DNA of 64,000 bases. It comes from Treponema sp. Lineage in GTDB: Bacteria; Spirochaetota; Spirochaetia; Treponematales; Treponemataceae. Made by a program: the position numbers and the translations under genes. The DNA lies in assembly GCA_024402475.1 (NCBI GenBank), contig JAKSTQ010000004.1, positions 62,001-126,000 of the forward strand, given 5' to 3'. Shown here in pieces: positions 16,693-26,832 of this stretch. Every line of letters begins with the position of its first letter. The first letter of the stretch is position 1. A model generated the notes under the pieces. It made no database searches and was not told where the DNA came from. It worked only from the letters and a program-made list of their open reading frames with translations.

Positions 16693-18633
16693 ATGAAAAA
16701 CATTTTTAAGATGATGGTACTTGCTGTTGCTGCAGTGGCAGTAGCTGTAAGCGTATCATGTGTTAACCCTGCCAATGGCTTTGTAGAAAAAGGCATGCAG
16801 ACAGGTACTAACCGTCTTACAATTAATCTTGACGGACAGTATCTTGCAAAGACAATTCTTCCTACAAACTTTGACAGAGCTGATTTGTTTTATAAGCTTG
16901 AAGGAACTTCAACAATCGGAACAACTCTTGAATCGATTGTGATCACTCCGGATGCTGACGGAAAAGCAACAGTTGACCTTGCTCCAGCTTCATGGACTTT
17001 GACACTTGTTGCTTATAAAACAAAGACCGGTGATGTTCTTTCTGACCCTGTAATGATCGGTAAATCAACAGCTGATCTGTCAAATGGCGGAAAAGAAATT
17101 GCATTCTCATTAAAGCCTTACAGAACAGATGCGATTCACGGAGACCAGCTTAACGGAACTGTTCAGATCGGTAAAGACGGCACAAATGGAAATGATTTTA
17201 AATTTGATGCTGATACAACAGAAGTTGGTTACTGGGTTGCAGGCCTTTATGACCTTAAGACAAATAAACTTATTAAAAATGCAGCTTCAACTCCTGCAGA
17301 CTGTAAAAGTGAAAATAATTATGCAACTAAGGTTACATCTGATGATGTTGCAATCACCTGGAGTGATGTTCCAATGGGTGAATACATGTTCAGAATTAAC
17401 TTCTACATGTCTAAAGCAGACTGTGATGCACATCGTCAGGGTGTCGGATCATTCTCTGATAACGTAATTGTTATCGGCGGATCAGTAAGCTATTCAAATG
17501 CAATCAACTTTACAAACTTTAATAAAGTTCCTGATGCACCAACTGCATTTGAAGCTGTTCTTGGAAATCTTACTGATGCTGATATTGTTGTCGGAAGATA
17601 TCCTGTTGTATTTACATGGACTGACAATTCAACAAACGAAAACGGATTTGTTCTTACAATTACAGAAATTGATGCAGCTGGAAACGAAGTTGCAGGTTCA
17701 CCATTGACACAGGAATATACAATGGACAACTTCACAACTTCAACAGATTATATTGACGGCGGTCTTATTGCCAACGATACATCTGCAACACTTTACCTTA
17801 ATTCAGGTCATCTCTTTAAGGCAGAACTTCAGTCAGTAAATATTGTCGGAACAAGTGACAAAGTTGCTTACGCACCAAAAACTGCTGCTGTAGCTGCAGA
17901 TACTTTTGCTGCAGATTATATTGGTCGTACAACAATCAAGTATGATCCAAATAACGGTACTTTGAATCTTTCTGCAACAGAATCATATGACAGCATTTAC
18001 TACGAACAGTACACATATATCAAAGCTCCTGATGCAGCAACACCATGTCATGAACTTATTGCTCTTAACGATGCTTCAGATTCTTATGCAAATGCAGTTA
18101 ACCTTAATGAATCAGCTTATGCTTCATGCTGGTACCTTTCAACAGATAATACTCAGACTGCTTACGAAGATCACCGTGATGTAAATGATATTACTGTTAA
18201 GGCAAAATATGATACAACTGTACTCATTACTGTATATCAGTTTGCTGAACTTGATAAGAACCGCATTACAATTAACTGGAATGAATCAGCAGTTGATAAG
18301 GATGCAGCTACTGTTGACTTCACATTTGATCCAGATAACGGAACATATACTGACTCTGCAGAGCCTGCTACACCAAAAGATTTCAGAAGCTTCTATGTTA
18401 AGGTTTCAAAAGCTGACGGTACAGGAAGAGACAGAACTTCAACAGAATGTGACCTTACAGTTGCTTCAAATGATACAATCAGTATTCTCAGAAAAGATTA
18501 CTTCAATGCTGATGGTACATGGAAAGTAATGGTAATTGCAAAAGATGCAGTTTCTGGATTCAGCTATTCTGTGAACTACTATGTAACATTTATTCGTGGT
18601 GTTCCACAGGTTGCAACAGTTGATAACGACTAA
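16693..18633 (+). CDS. large lipoprotein with Ig/fibronectin-like repeats, unknown function
   Basis: The 646-residue product has a lipoprotein signal peptide ending VSVSC. It is rich in Asp, Thr and Ala, with several beta-sandwich-like stretches, for example VFTWTDNSTNENGFVLTITE (fibronectin type III-like) near the middle. The start at 16693 is preferred over the ATGs at 16654 and 16687 because AAGGAG (16681-16686) sits 6 nt before it and the signal peptide begins there. No enzymatic motif is visible. A strong terminator follows. It is probably surface-exposed; a polysaccharide- or host-binding role would be a guess. Confidence 0.6.
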   Translation: MKNIFKMMVLAVAAVAVAVSVSCVNPANGFVEKGMQTGTNRLTINLDGQYLAKTILPTNFDRADLFYKLEGTSTIGTTLESIVITPDADGKATVDLAPASWTLTLVAYKTKTGDVLSDPVMIGKSTADLSNGGKEIAFSLKPYRTDAIHGDQLNGTVQIGKDGTNGNDFKFDADTTEVGYWVAGLYDLKTNKLIKNAASTPADCKSENNYATKVTSDDVAITWSDVPMGEYMFRINFYMSKADCDAHRQGVGSFSDNVIVIGGSVSYSNAINFTNFNKVPDAPTAFEAVLGNLTDADIVVGRYPVVFTWTDNSTNENGFVLTITEIDAAGNEVAGSPLTQEYTMDNFTTSTDYIDGGLIANDTSATLYLNSGHLFKAELQSVNIVGTSDKVAYAPKTAAVAADTFAADYIGRTTIKYDPNNGTLNLSATESYDSIYYEQYTYIKAPDAATPCHELIALNDASDSYANAVNLNESAYASCWYLSTDNTQTAYEDHRDVNDITVKAKYDTTVLITVYQFAELDKNRITINWNESAVDKDAATVDFTFDPDNGTYTDSAEPATPKDFRSFYVKVSKADGTGRDRTSTECDLTVASNDTISILRKDYFNADGTWKVMVIAKDAVSGFSYSVNYYVTFIRGVPQVATVDND

Positions 18634-18665
18634 GTTATTTAAGAACTGAAACTTAAATGATTTTT

Positions 18666-18705
18666 AAGGCCCTTTTTCATTTGATGAAAGAGGGCCTTTT
18701 TGTTT
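18666..18705 (+). terminator. rho-independent terminator
   Basis: AAGGCCCTTTTTCAT pairs with ATGAAAGAGGGCCTT around a three-base loop, followed by TTTTGTTT. It ends the 14473-18633 lipoprotein unit. Confidence 0.85.
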
Positions 18706-18752
18706 GATTAAAGATATTCATTGTATTAAAATGTGTGTATCAGGAGTTTTTT

Positions 18753-19397
18753 ATGCGTAAAGTTCAAAAGACCAGCGAACCTAATTTTATTTTACCTAAA
18801 ACTGAATATACCGTAAAAAAAATCATTTCCTCAGTTTCCAGTTTTTTTGAAAGAACAGAAATTGCTTTTTCAGGAATATATATCGTTTATACTGTATTGC
18901 GCGTTCTGTTTATGGAAAAATTTTTCCTTCTGAACTGCGTACTTCTTGCAATTGCCGTAACTACCTTTGCAATGGAAATTTTCCGTAAAATATTCAACTG
19001 GAGTAAATACAACGTTTTTAATAAATGTCTTCTTGTAGTAAGACGGGTTGTATGTCTTTTTATTACAGTAATTGTCTTTTTAAGCCTGTTCGATTCAACA
19101 AAAATACTGCATGCTTATGAAGTTATTTTTGCAGTAATAGGGGCATTGTGTTTTATTATGTGCATTCTTGGTGATGTCTTTAATGCAACAATTCCTGTGT
19201 GGGCAGATGAAGTACTCGACAGTTTTAAAAAAGATATCGAAGTAAAGGGACTTGTTTCCAGAAGTATCAATCAGATCAAAGTTGCTGCTGATCAGGATGA
19301 AGTGTTTACAAAAAAAGCTGTACAGACAGTAACTTTTGGCAGCGGACTTTTATTGTTTAAAGGTCTGCGAAAGCTGATACACGGTAATAAAAAATAA
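18753..19397 (+). CDS. membrane protein of unknown function
   Basis: 214 residues with four predicted membrane helices between about residues 35 and 140 and a soluble C-terminal part rich in Lys and Val (VKGLVSRSINQIKVAADQDE). The start at 18753 is preferred over one six codons earlier because a CAGGAG site lies 7 nt upstream. It is followed after 16 nt by another membrane protein, and the two are probably co-transcribed. I do not recognise the family. Confidence 0.5.
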   Translation: MRKVQKTSEPNFILPKTEYTVKKIISSVSSFFERTEIAFSGIYIVYTVLRVLFMEKFFLLNCVLLAIAVTTFAMEIFRKIFNWSKYNVFNKCLLVVRRVVCLFITVIVFLSLFDSTKILHAYEVIFAVIGALCFIMCILGDVFNATIPVWADEVLDSFKKDIEVKGLVSRSINQIKVAADQDEVFTKKAVQTVTFGSGLLLFKGLRKLIHGNKK

Positions 19398-19413
19398 ATT
19401 CAGGAGAAGAAAT

Positions 19414-20154
19414 ATGCTGTTTAAGGTTTACGAGATTTTTATTCTTGTCTGTTTTTTGTTTTTCTTTGGAGCGTTTACAGGATGGTTTCTTGAACTTCTG
19501 TTCAGACGCTTTATTTCTACTGCAAATCCTCAAAGACTGTGGCTTAATCCAGGCTTTTTGACCGGGCCGTATCTTCCGCTGTATGGATTTGGAGTTGTTT
19601 TTCTTTATCTTATAAGTCTTTTTGAAGAACACCTTGCAAAGTTTGATAATGGTGGAATTGTTCACTGGGTAATTATGTTTTTCCTGATGAGCATTACCAT
19701 GACAATAATTGAATACATTGCAGGAATCATTTTTATTAAGGGAATGAAGATTAAGCTGTGGGATTATACTGATGAAAAATTCAACATCAAGGGAATTGTG
19801 TGCCTTAAGTTTTCGCTGATCTGGGGCGCTTTAAGTCTGCTGTATTACTTTTTTATATATCCTCATCTTGCAAGAATGGTTCACTGGGTTATTGAACATC
19901 CGCTGTTTTCTTTTGTAATTGGAATTGTTTTTGGAATTTTTATTGTTGATGTTGTTATTTCGATGAATGTAGGCGCTGCAATAAAGAAAAAGGCAAAGGA
20001 ACTTGATGCAAAAACTGCAATCGATTTTAAGAAACTTCAGGAATTTACCAAAGGGAAATTCTTTTCAATTTCTCGCCGCCGTTCCTTTGCCGACCGTATT
20101 GAAAGTTTTCAGGACTTTGTAAAACGCAGTCCTGATTCAATTTCAAATTCTTAA
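19414..20154 (+). CDS. putative ABC-transporter type IV (CmpB-like) membrane protein
   Basis: 246 residues with about five hydrophobic helices. The opening region (FFFGAFTGWFLELLFRRF, then NPGFLTGPYLPLYGFG, 48-63) matches my memory of the Pfam family 'putative ABC-transporter type IV', whose actual function is not established. A basic C-terminal tail (RRRSFADRIESFQDFVKR) is cytoplasmic in character. A CAGGAG ribosome binding site precedes the ATG. Its stop overlaps the addA stop by 3 bp in convergent orientation. Confidence 0.6.
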   Translation: MLFKVYEIFILVCFLFFFGAFTGWFLELLFRRFISTANPQRLWLNPGFLTGPYLPLYGFGVVFLYLISLFEEHLAKFDNGGIVHWVIMFFLMSITMTIIEYIAGIIFIKGMKIKLWDYTDEKFNIKGIVCLKFSLIWGALSLLYYFFIYPHLARMVHWVIEHPLFSFVIGIVFGIFIVDVVISMNVGAAIKKKAKELDAKTAIDFKKLQEFTKGKFFSISRRRSFADRIESFQDFVKRSPDSISNS

Positions 20155-23100
20155 ATCTGGTCAAGAGCTTTTACTGCTTCAAGCAAATCTGCATCATTGA
20201 GCATATCAGTGATGTAGACAGTTTTATTAAAACGCAGATAGTGAAGTGCACATTTAATTTCTGATGCCTCAACTCCAAGCATTTTGCTGATTGCCTGACG
20301 ATAGCAGGTCAGCTGGTTGCAGTAAATCTCAGGTTTTATTTCCATATTTGTCTTGTAATCTACAATTGTATAATTCCCGTCTTTATCCTGGAATACAAGG
20401 TCAATAATTCCCTTGATGATCTTGAAATTAGATTCGTCCAGTTTGATTCTGCTTCTGAAGGAGTATTCTGCTTTGTGCCATTTTGAATTTACTGCTTCTT
20501 TACCAAGAGGTGTTTCCTTAAAACTGTCTGCCATTTTCTGACAGATAGAAAGAATTGTTTCAAGGGATTTTTTGCTTCCTTCAAGTCCGATTATTTCTCT
20601 GTTTGAATAATCAGGTTTTTTGCCGGTAATTGCAGCTTCAAGATAAGCATGAGCAATGGTACCAAAATTTGCATGACTGAAATCCGGAATGTTTTCCTGT
20701 TCCGGATCAAGCAGCCTGTATTTTGGAATTGTAGCATTGATGATTGAATTAATTTTTTTGTAATCATCAAATGCGTATTCCTGGTTTGCATCGTCGGTTT
20801 TTACGCTGTTGTGCCTGTCATAGCTTTCATCATCTTTAGGATAAAGCTGGCTTGGATTTGCATAGATTCTCTTTAATTTTTCTTTTTCAAGAATTTCAGT
20901 TCCTGCAAAAAAATCATCCTGTTTGAGTTTTGTAATCAGTTTAATTCTTTCGCCGGCATTGTTTACAGATGCATTTTCTGAATCTCGCTTAAATGGTCTG
21001 ATGTATTCCCGGGAGAATGGGCCTGATTCTTCCTGCGGTAGTGCAATCAGTTCACCGTCATTATCTTTTTCAAAAACCGGTTTTTCTTCAGTTTCAAAAT
21101 AGTAATCATAAACAGGCTGCAGTACATTGAAGATTGTATTAGGGGCGTTTGTTCCGCCTGGTCTGTAGTCCTGAGGATTTGTTTTACTGAGAGTTTTCCA
21201 TTTTCCGTTTGAGATAAACAGATGATTTTTTGCACGGGTAAGCGCAACATATGTCAGTCGTCTTAATTCCGCAGCTGTTTCATTTTTGTTTATGTCTTTT
21301 ACAAGACTAAAGAAATAGTTTTCACTGTAAAAATCCGGATGAGAAGGTGTGTTCAGTGTAATGCCGAATTTTTTATGTGTGTACACGGCTTTGTTATTAT
21401 TGTCGTTTCCGCCGCTTTTGTGGGTAGCACAGACAAAAACTACTGGATATTCAAGTCCTTTACTTTTGTGAATTGAAAGGATGTGAACGCCGGCCATCTG
21501 TTCAAGTGGAATATCCATGTCATCAAGACGCTGAGCCTGGTCACGGTAAGTTCGTACGCTGTCAACGAAAGCTGCAAGAGTCAGCTTTTCTTCATCAGAT
21601 TTTCTTGCAAGTTCAAAAATAAGGTCATACATTTTTGAATACATGGAAACTGTTTTGTTCCACATTGTTTCGAATCTGTAACCAAACTGATACCAGAGTT
21701 CAGAAACTGTTTTTGTCAGCGGCTGGCGTTTAGCATCATTGCAAAGTGTAGTATAAATTTCTTTTGCTTTTGTGAATTTTTCAAGAGACTGTTCGCTAAG
21801 AATATTCTTATTCAGAAGTTCAAAAGGCTTGTTTTTTTCTGTAGACAAAAGAACAGCGCTTGTTTCTTCAAGGTTTAAGTTTACCCATGGAGAATGAAGA
21901 ATCTGGCTGTAAGCTAATGTATCTTCCGGATAAGCAACAAGCCGCAGTAATGAAAAAATATCATTCACAGGGCCATCAGCAAAAAATCCTGAAACAGTTT
22001 CTGTGTTGTAAGGAATTCCAGCCTGAAGCAGAGTTCTTTCGTACAACGGCTGTAAAGTATATGAACGCATAAGGATTGCAATGTCATTAGGTTCATATTT
22101 AACGCCGTCAATTCCCTGTGTGCATAACTCATTAATTTTTTCTGCAACCCAGCGGGCTTCTGCTTCTTCGCCAGAAATAAATCCGTCCGGAATTTCAGTT
22201 TCTTCCGGTAATATTCCAAAGTGAATATGTGGAGTGTAGAACTTTAATCTGTCGCCTGGATTTTTTTCTTCTGCTTCCTGTTCTGCCTTAATTTTATGAT
22301 CTGGAAGTTTAACTTTGTGATAAACTGCTTCATGATCGCAGATAATAACTCCAGTCTGTTCATATATATCAAGGTATTTTTCAGAAAAAAAGGCGCTTGG
22401 AATATTTTCATCCTGAATAAGATTTCCGTTCTGGTCAGTTACGTTTTTTGCATTTGCTGCCGGATAATCAAATCCACCAAAGATTGTATTAAAGCCTGCA
22501 ATCAATGCATTGTCAGAACGGTAGTTTGTATCCATGTGAAGATTGCCTTCGCAAAAATCAAGAGAAAGCTTATTGAATACAGAAACATCTGCGCCACGGA
22601 ATCTGTAGATACTCTGTTTTTCATCACCAACAAAAAAGAGTTTGTCTTTTTTAAGCTGGTCAACTTCTGGAATACCTGGTTCATGGCGGTCAAGTTTTTC
22701 TGCCAGCATGAAAAGTAAGTCACGCTGATCAGAGTTGTTGTCCTGAAATTCATCGATCATGATATAACGGTATTTTTCTTTTTCAAGCTGACGAATCTGT
22801 GGATAATCCCGCAGAATACATTTTGCCATGTTTGCAATATCTTTGAAAGTTAAAAGGCCGTTTGATCTTTTAAAATGATTTACTTTGTCCTGAAATTCTT
22901 CCAGTAAAGGACGCAATGCCTTAAAGTACTGATAACCGTAAATGTAGTTAAAAATCGGAATGAGTTTTGGAATGTATGCAGACAGTTCTTTAAGACTTGC
23001 ACGAACTTCCTGAAGTCCTGCAGCGTTCCATGCCGGCTGCGGTGCATTGTATTTGATAAGGAAATTTATGTAATCCGCAAGAGGCTGCCATTCATTGTTC

Positions 23101-23870
23101 AGAATTGCTGCAACTGTAATTACTGGAGGTTCGGGTGTTTCTATATTAACACTGTCTTGCGGGCCATAACATTTTTCAAGGTTAAGATATGCGGCTTTTG
23201 TTGTGTTTACGCCTGTTGCGTTTTCATAATTTTCGATAACGCGGTCAAGCAGTAAAGTTCCCTGAGGTGCAAGTTCATTCCATTTTTCTACGATTTCTTC
23301 AAGCTGTAATTTAATGGCCGCATCAAAGTCAATTGGTTCAGAAATAGTTGAAGACGACAAAATCGGATCAACAAAAAGTTCCTGTGCAAGACTTTCAAAA
23401 TTTACTGCAGAAACAATGGCTTTAATTCCTTCGTTGTCACGGTGTTCAAGAAGAAATGGAAGTGCCATTGCATAAACCTGGTCCTGAACTGCATTTTCGT
23501 CCTGAGTAAAATCTGGAGCAACTCCGTAATAATGACAGCCCATCTTAGCAACTGAATTACAATAGCTGTCCAAAGTCTTGATATTTGCTTTAAAAAAGTC
23601 TGCTGCCTTGTATGGAGCATTTTCTTTAAGGGTTTTATAAATTCTGTCAGACATTTCAACAGTTGCTTTTTTGGTAAAGGTGAGGGTCAAAATCTGATCA
23701 ACCCCGATATCCTGAGTTTTATCAAGAACAAGCTGAGAAAATCGCTGGGCAAGAACAGTAGTTTTACCTGAACCGGCTCCCGCACTTACAACGGAATTAA
23801 GTCTTGCATCAATTGCAGCCTGCTGGTCTTTATCAGGAGTTCTTTTTTCTGATTTAATTAATTCACTCAT
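20151..23870 (-). CDS. addA: AddA-type helicase-nuclease subunit
   Basis: Large UvrD/RecB-type DNA helicase with a C-terminal nuclease, acting with AddB in double-strand break resection for RecA repair. The 1239 residues hold Walker A AGAGSGKTT (30-38), the DEFQD motif II, the GDEKQSIYRFRGAD motif III, HKSKGLEYPVVF, and TYVALTRAKNHLFIS (motif VI). The PD-(D/E)XK nuclease motif IVDYKTN lies near 1169-1175. Length matches AddA. A GGGAGAAAA ribosome binding site precedes the ATG. It lies 14 nt downstream of addB in an addB-addA operon. Confidence 0.92.
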   Translation of the reverse strand: MSELIKSEKRTPDKDQQAAIDARLNSVVSAGAGSGKTTVLAQRFSQLVLDKTQDIGVDQILTLTFTKKATVEMSDRIYKTLKENAPYKAADFFKANIKTLDSYCNSVAKMGCHYYGVAPDFTQDENAVQDQVYAMALPFLLEHRDNEGIKAIVSAVNFESLAQELFVDPILSSSTISEPIDFDAAIKLQLEEIVEKWNELAPQGTLLLDRVIENYENATGVNTTKAAYLNLEKCYGPQDSVNIETPEPPVITVAAILNNEWQPLADYINFLIKYNAPQPAWNAAGLQEVRASLKELSAYIPKLIPIFNYIYGYQYFKALRPLLEEFQDKVNHFKRSNGLLTFKDIANMAKCILRDYPQIRQLEKEKYRYIMIDEFQDNNSDQRDLLFMLAEKLDRHEPGIPEVDQLKKDKLFFVGDEKQSIYRFRGADVSVFNKLSLDFCEGNLHMDTNYRSDNALIAGFNTIFGGFDYPAANAKNVTDQNGNLIQDENIPSAFFSEKYLDIYEQTGVIICDHEAVYHKVKLPDHKIKAEQEAEEKNPGDRLKFYTPHIHFGILPEETEIPDGFISGEEAEARWVAEKINELCTQGIDGVKYEPNDIAILMRSYTLQPLYERTLLQAGIPYNTETVSGFFADGPVNDIFSLLRLVAYPEDTLAYSQILHSPWVNLNLEETSAVLLSTEKNKPFELLNKNILSEQSLEKFTKAKEIYTTLCNDAKRQPLTKTVSELWYQFGYRFETMWNKTVSMYSKMYDLIFELARKSDEEKLTLAAFVDSVRTYRDQAQRLDDMDIPLEQMAGVHILSIHKSKGLEYPVVFVCATHKSGGNDNNNKAVYTHKKFGITLNTPSHPDFYSENYFFSLVKDINKNETAAELRRLTYVALTRAKNHLFISNGKWKTLSKTNPQDYRPGGTNAPNTIFNVLQPVYDYYFETEEKPVFEKDNDGELIALPQEESGPFSREYIRPFKRDSENASVNNAGERIKLITKLKQDDFFAGTEILEKEKLKRIYANPSQLYPKDDESYDRHNSVKTDDANQEYAFDDYKKINSIINATIPKYRLLDPEQENIPDFSHANFGTIAHAYLEAAITGKKPDYSNREIIGLEGSKKSLETILSICQKMADSFKETPLGKEAVNSKWHKAEYSFRSRIKLDESNFKIIKGIIDLVFQDKDGNYTIVDYKTNMEIKPEIYCNQLTCYRQAISKMLGVEASEIKCALHYLRFNKTVYITDMLNDADLLEAVKALDQI

Positions 23871-23884
23871 AATCTGTTTTCTCC

Positions 23885-26782
23885 CTATTTCTGGCGGCTG
23901 ACGTTAAAGGTTCTGCGGCATAGTGCGCGGTAATCACAGGAACTGCAGCAGTCATAATCCTGTTTGCTGTCATCCACCTTGAACTCCAGGTTGCGAAGGC
24001 TTTGTGCAAAAACAGGATAATGGGTTTTAAAAACGTTCATCGTTAATTCAAAATCTTCGATAGGCATTGCTTTTTTCTTTGAAGTAGGATTGTAAGCTTT
24101 GTATCGCTGTGTAAGGGCGTCAGAAGATTCTGTAGGATTGCCGGTAACCATAACAAGATCTTTACTTTTAATATTAAAGAAAGCAGCATTGTCTGTTTCA
24201 ATTCCATTTTTCTGCAAAAGATACAGATACATAGGAATCTGAAAATCCGGAAGTTCGCAGTCAATATCACTCTGGTCGTTTTGCGATGTATTTGGCGGAT
24301 TGCCTTTTACATCTTGTTCAGGAGCATAAAGTACAGCTGGTGTTGAACCGGTTTTAAAGTCGATAAGATAAAGTTCGCTGTTGTCAGAAAGCAGAAGGTC
24401 AATTTTACCTTCGAGAATACAGTTGTTGTCAGCGTCTTCCCATTCAAGTTTTTCTTCGATTTTGGAAACTGAACAGCCTTCAAAAATTGTTGAAAAAGCT
24501 TCAAGAGATTCCTTAACATGTTTGTAGAACTGATTCTTTGATGAATCAATCAGCTGGGTTGCAAGAAAACTGTTTCCGTAAGGAGTATTGTTGTGTTTTC
24601 GTTCACATTCGATTGCATCAGTAACTGCTTCAGAAAGAATTTTCTGGCATTCTTCTGTGAGCTGACCGTTTTCTGTACCGATATCAATTTTACGGTCCCT
24701 TAACTGAGTAAAGTAAAGTTCAAAAATTTTATGATAGAGATTTCCAACTGCAAATGGATTCATGAGCTCAGCTTCGTTTACAGGTTCAGCCGGTGCAATG
24801 ATGTAATTTTCAAGCCAAAGCCGCGGACAGTTGAAAAACTTTCGTAAATGAGTTGCAGAAATCGAAACTTTCCCGTCTTTGAACCATGGAGAACTTTCGA
24901 TTGCTTTTTTAATTTCTGAATCATTATTAACAGAAACATTGTTGTCTGAACTTTGAACAGAAAGCCATGATTTTAAACCGTCGTAAGAAGCTTTTGTAAT
25001 TTGCTTAAGGAAACGTTTATCTGCTTCGTAACGGTCATTTACAAACCAGTTTTTTTCGTTTGCGTAGATGTCATCAAATGCAGGAACAAGATCTGCATTC
25101 TTTTTGTCGGTTGTATCAAACTCTTTAAGGAATGCACAGGTCTGTGAGTAACCAGTGAAAGTTTTCTTTGCTGCAAGAAATACAGGTTCTGTACACAGGG
25201 AATTCATGCGGTAAAGAGCGATGAAGTTTCTTGTTACATTCGGATCATCCTGGTTTGAAAAAAGAAGTTTACGTTTGTCTTCTCTCAGGAACGAAAGATT
25301 TTTGTAAATTACGCTTAATGCACTCTGGCTTGAGTCAACAACAACGTGCGCTGCAAAAGGAGCACATGCGGCAGTCTTATATGAAAGAATTTTTACGCCA
25401 AGGTTATCAGTCTGTTCAAGATATTTTACATCAGACAGAACAGAAGTAAAGAATGTATACGGATCAGAAGTCCTGCACTGTTCATAATTTTCTTCAAGGT
25501 CAATAAGGTTCGCAAGTTCACTGATACATCGGCTTATGATTTTATCAGCTTCCTGTGAACACTTTTCCATGTCAAAGAAATTTTTTCGGAAAGTGAACCA
25601 GGCGTTTTGAATTTCTTTAAAGGTTGCAGATTTTACAAGAATATTAAGATGATGTTTTAATGCTCTGAAAAATTCATGGGCTCGGGTTTCTGATGGTGCA
25701 GACTTAAAGGATTCTTCCCAGACATCAACAGGAGTTCCTTTATAAGTATATGAACAGATACAGTTATTGTTTTTACCAAAATTGATTACCTGATTTATTG
25801 TTTCTTTGTCTTTCCATGGAAGTTCAATGTTAAGCAGAAGATCTCTTATTGAATTAAAACTGAAATCTGTGGAAACACACTGAGATGCCTGCACAAAAAA
25901 GTTACCGGCTCCTGTAGAATCAAGAGGTTTTGCAAAACGCACGATATGAGGAATTTCGTACAGATCAAGTTCACGGGAAATGTAAGGTCCGTAACTGTCC
26001 ATATCGGGTACGCTGACTGCAATGTCCTGCCAGTCAATTCCGTTTTCGTGAAGTTCCTGAAGTTTGTGTGCAAGTGCTTTTAATTCTGTACGGGAATTAT
26101 CCCAGAGCGTACATTCTGCAAGTGAATTTTCATTGCTTAAATCCGGCAGATCTTTTACCGGGAAATTGATGCATTTAATTGAAGGTGAATTTTCAAGCAG
26201 GTTTTTGTATTCCTGCCAGTCACTTAAAATTTCCGGGAAAAAGATGAAATATTCGTTGCCGTCTTCTGTAAAAGGAGGTGTTTCCCATGCAGGATCAAAG
26301 AATTTTCCTTCTTTAAGAAACTGAGCATATTCATTGTAGAGGGTGAGAAGATCTTTGTCTTCTTCGTCCGGCTGCATGTTAAGGTTGTCAAAATATTTTT
26401 TCCATAAAGAAAGTCCCGGCAAAATAGAAGAAATCCATGCAGCAAATCCATTTGAATCCTGACTATATTCCGGAGCGATATATTTTAATAGAATAGGATT
26501 TGTCTTGTTTTTTTCGATAAGATTTGTTGCAAAAATATCTCTCATTATCGATGGAATTGAAGTAAGGTTTTCCTGTTTAGAAGTGATAGACTTGCCTTTA
26601 AAATCATCCCATGCAACAAATCTTTCCATTGCAACAGCAGTTGTGTCACAGATTTCTGTTGTCCTGTCAGCCCAAAGGTCAGCTGCCATCTGGGTCGGAA
26701 AAACAAAAACTGCATTCAGCTTTTTAATATTTTCTTTAAGGACATTTTCAATAATATTATTTTCTTTCATAGAATTACTCAT
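23885..26782 (-). CDS. addB: AddB-like nuclease subunit, PD-(D/E)XK family
   Basis: Partner of AddA. The 965-residue protein has a C-terminal nuclease with GKIDLLLSDNSELYLIDFKTG. A probable Fe-S staple comprises a Cys near residue 653 (FFNCPRLW) and Cys946, Cys949 and Cys955 in the C-terminal CSSCDYRALC, the arrangement known from AddB. No Walker A is visible in the N-terminal region (FVFPTQMAADLWADRT), unlike B. subtilis AddB, so it has no ATPase site I can see. The start may be 26782 or the ATG four codons later. A possible promoter (GTGTCA-17-TATATT) ends 12 nt before 26782. Confidence 0.82.
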   Translation of the reverse strand: MSNSMKENNIIENVLKENIKKLNAVFVFPTQMAADLWADRTTEICDTTAVAMERFVAWDDFKGKSITSKQENLTSIPSIMRDIFATNLIEKNKTNPILLKYIAPEYSQDSNGFAAWISSILPGLSLWKKYFDNLNMQPDEEDKDLLTLYNEYAQFLKEGKFFDPAWETPPFTEDGNEYFIFFPEILSDWQEYKNLLENSPSIKCINFPVKDLPDLSNENSLAECTLWDNSRTELKALAHKLQELHENGIDWQDIAVSVPDMDSYGPYISRELDLYEIPHIVRFAKPLDSTGAGNFFVQASQCVSTDFSFNSIRDLLLNIELPWKDKETINQVINFGKNNNCICSYTYKGTPVDVWEESFKSAPSETRAHEFFRALKHHLNILVKSATFKEIQNAWFTFRKNFFDMEKCSQEADKIISRCISELANLIDLEENYEQCRTSDPYTFFTSVLSDVKYLEQTDNLGVKILSYKTAACAPFAAHVVVDSSQSALSVIYKNLSFLREDKRKLLFSNQDDPNVTRNFIALYRMNSLCTEPVFLAAKKTFTGYSQTCAFLKEFDTTDKKNADLVPAFDDIYANEKNWFVNDRYEADKRFLKQITKASYDGLKSWLSVQSSDNNVSVNNDSEIKKAIESSPWFKDGKVSISATHLRKFFNCPRLWLENYIIAPAEPVNEAELMNPFAVGNLYHKIFELYFTQLRDRKIDIGTENGQLTEECQKILSEAVTDAIECERKHNNTPYGNSFLATQLIDSSKNQFYKHVKESLEAFSTIFEGCSVSKIEEKLEWEDADNNCILEGKIDLLLSDNSELYLIDFKTGSTPAVLYAPEQDVKGNPPNTSQNDQSDIDCELPDFQIPMYLYLLQKNGIETDNAAFFNIKSKDLVMVTGNPTESSDALTQRYKAYNPTSKKKAMPIEDFELTMNVFKTHYPVFAQSLRNLEFKVDDSKQDYDCCSSCDYRALCRRTFNVSRQK

Positions 26783-26832
26783 TGTTACAATAATAATATA
26801 GTACGTGTATCAGATAATGACACATTTAGTTT

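Noticed and set aside
17129-18529. Several open frames in other frames of the large lipoprotein gene (16693-18633)
   Set aside because: They are Leu/Gln/Met-rich shadow frames created by the biased composition of the real gene.
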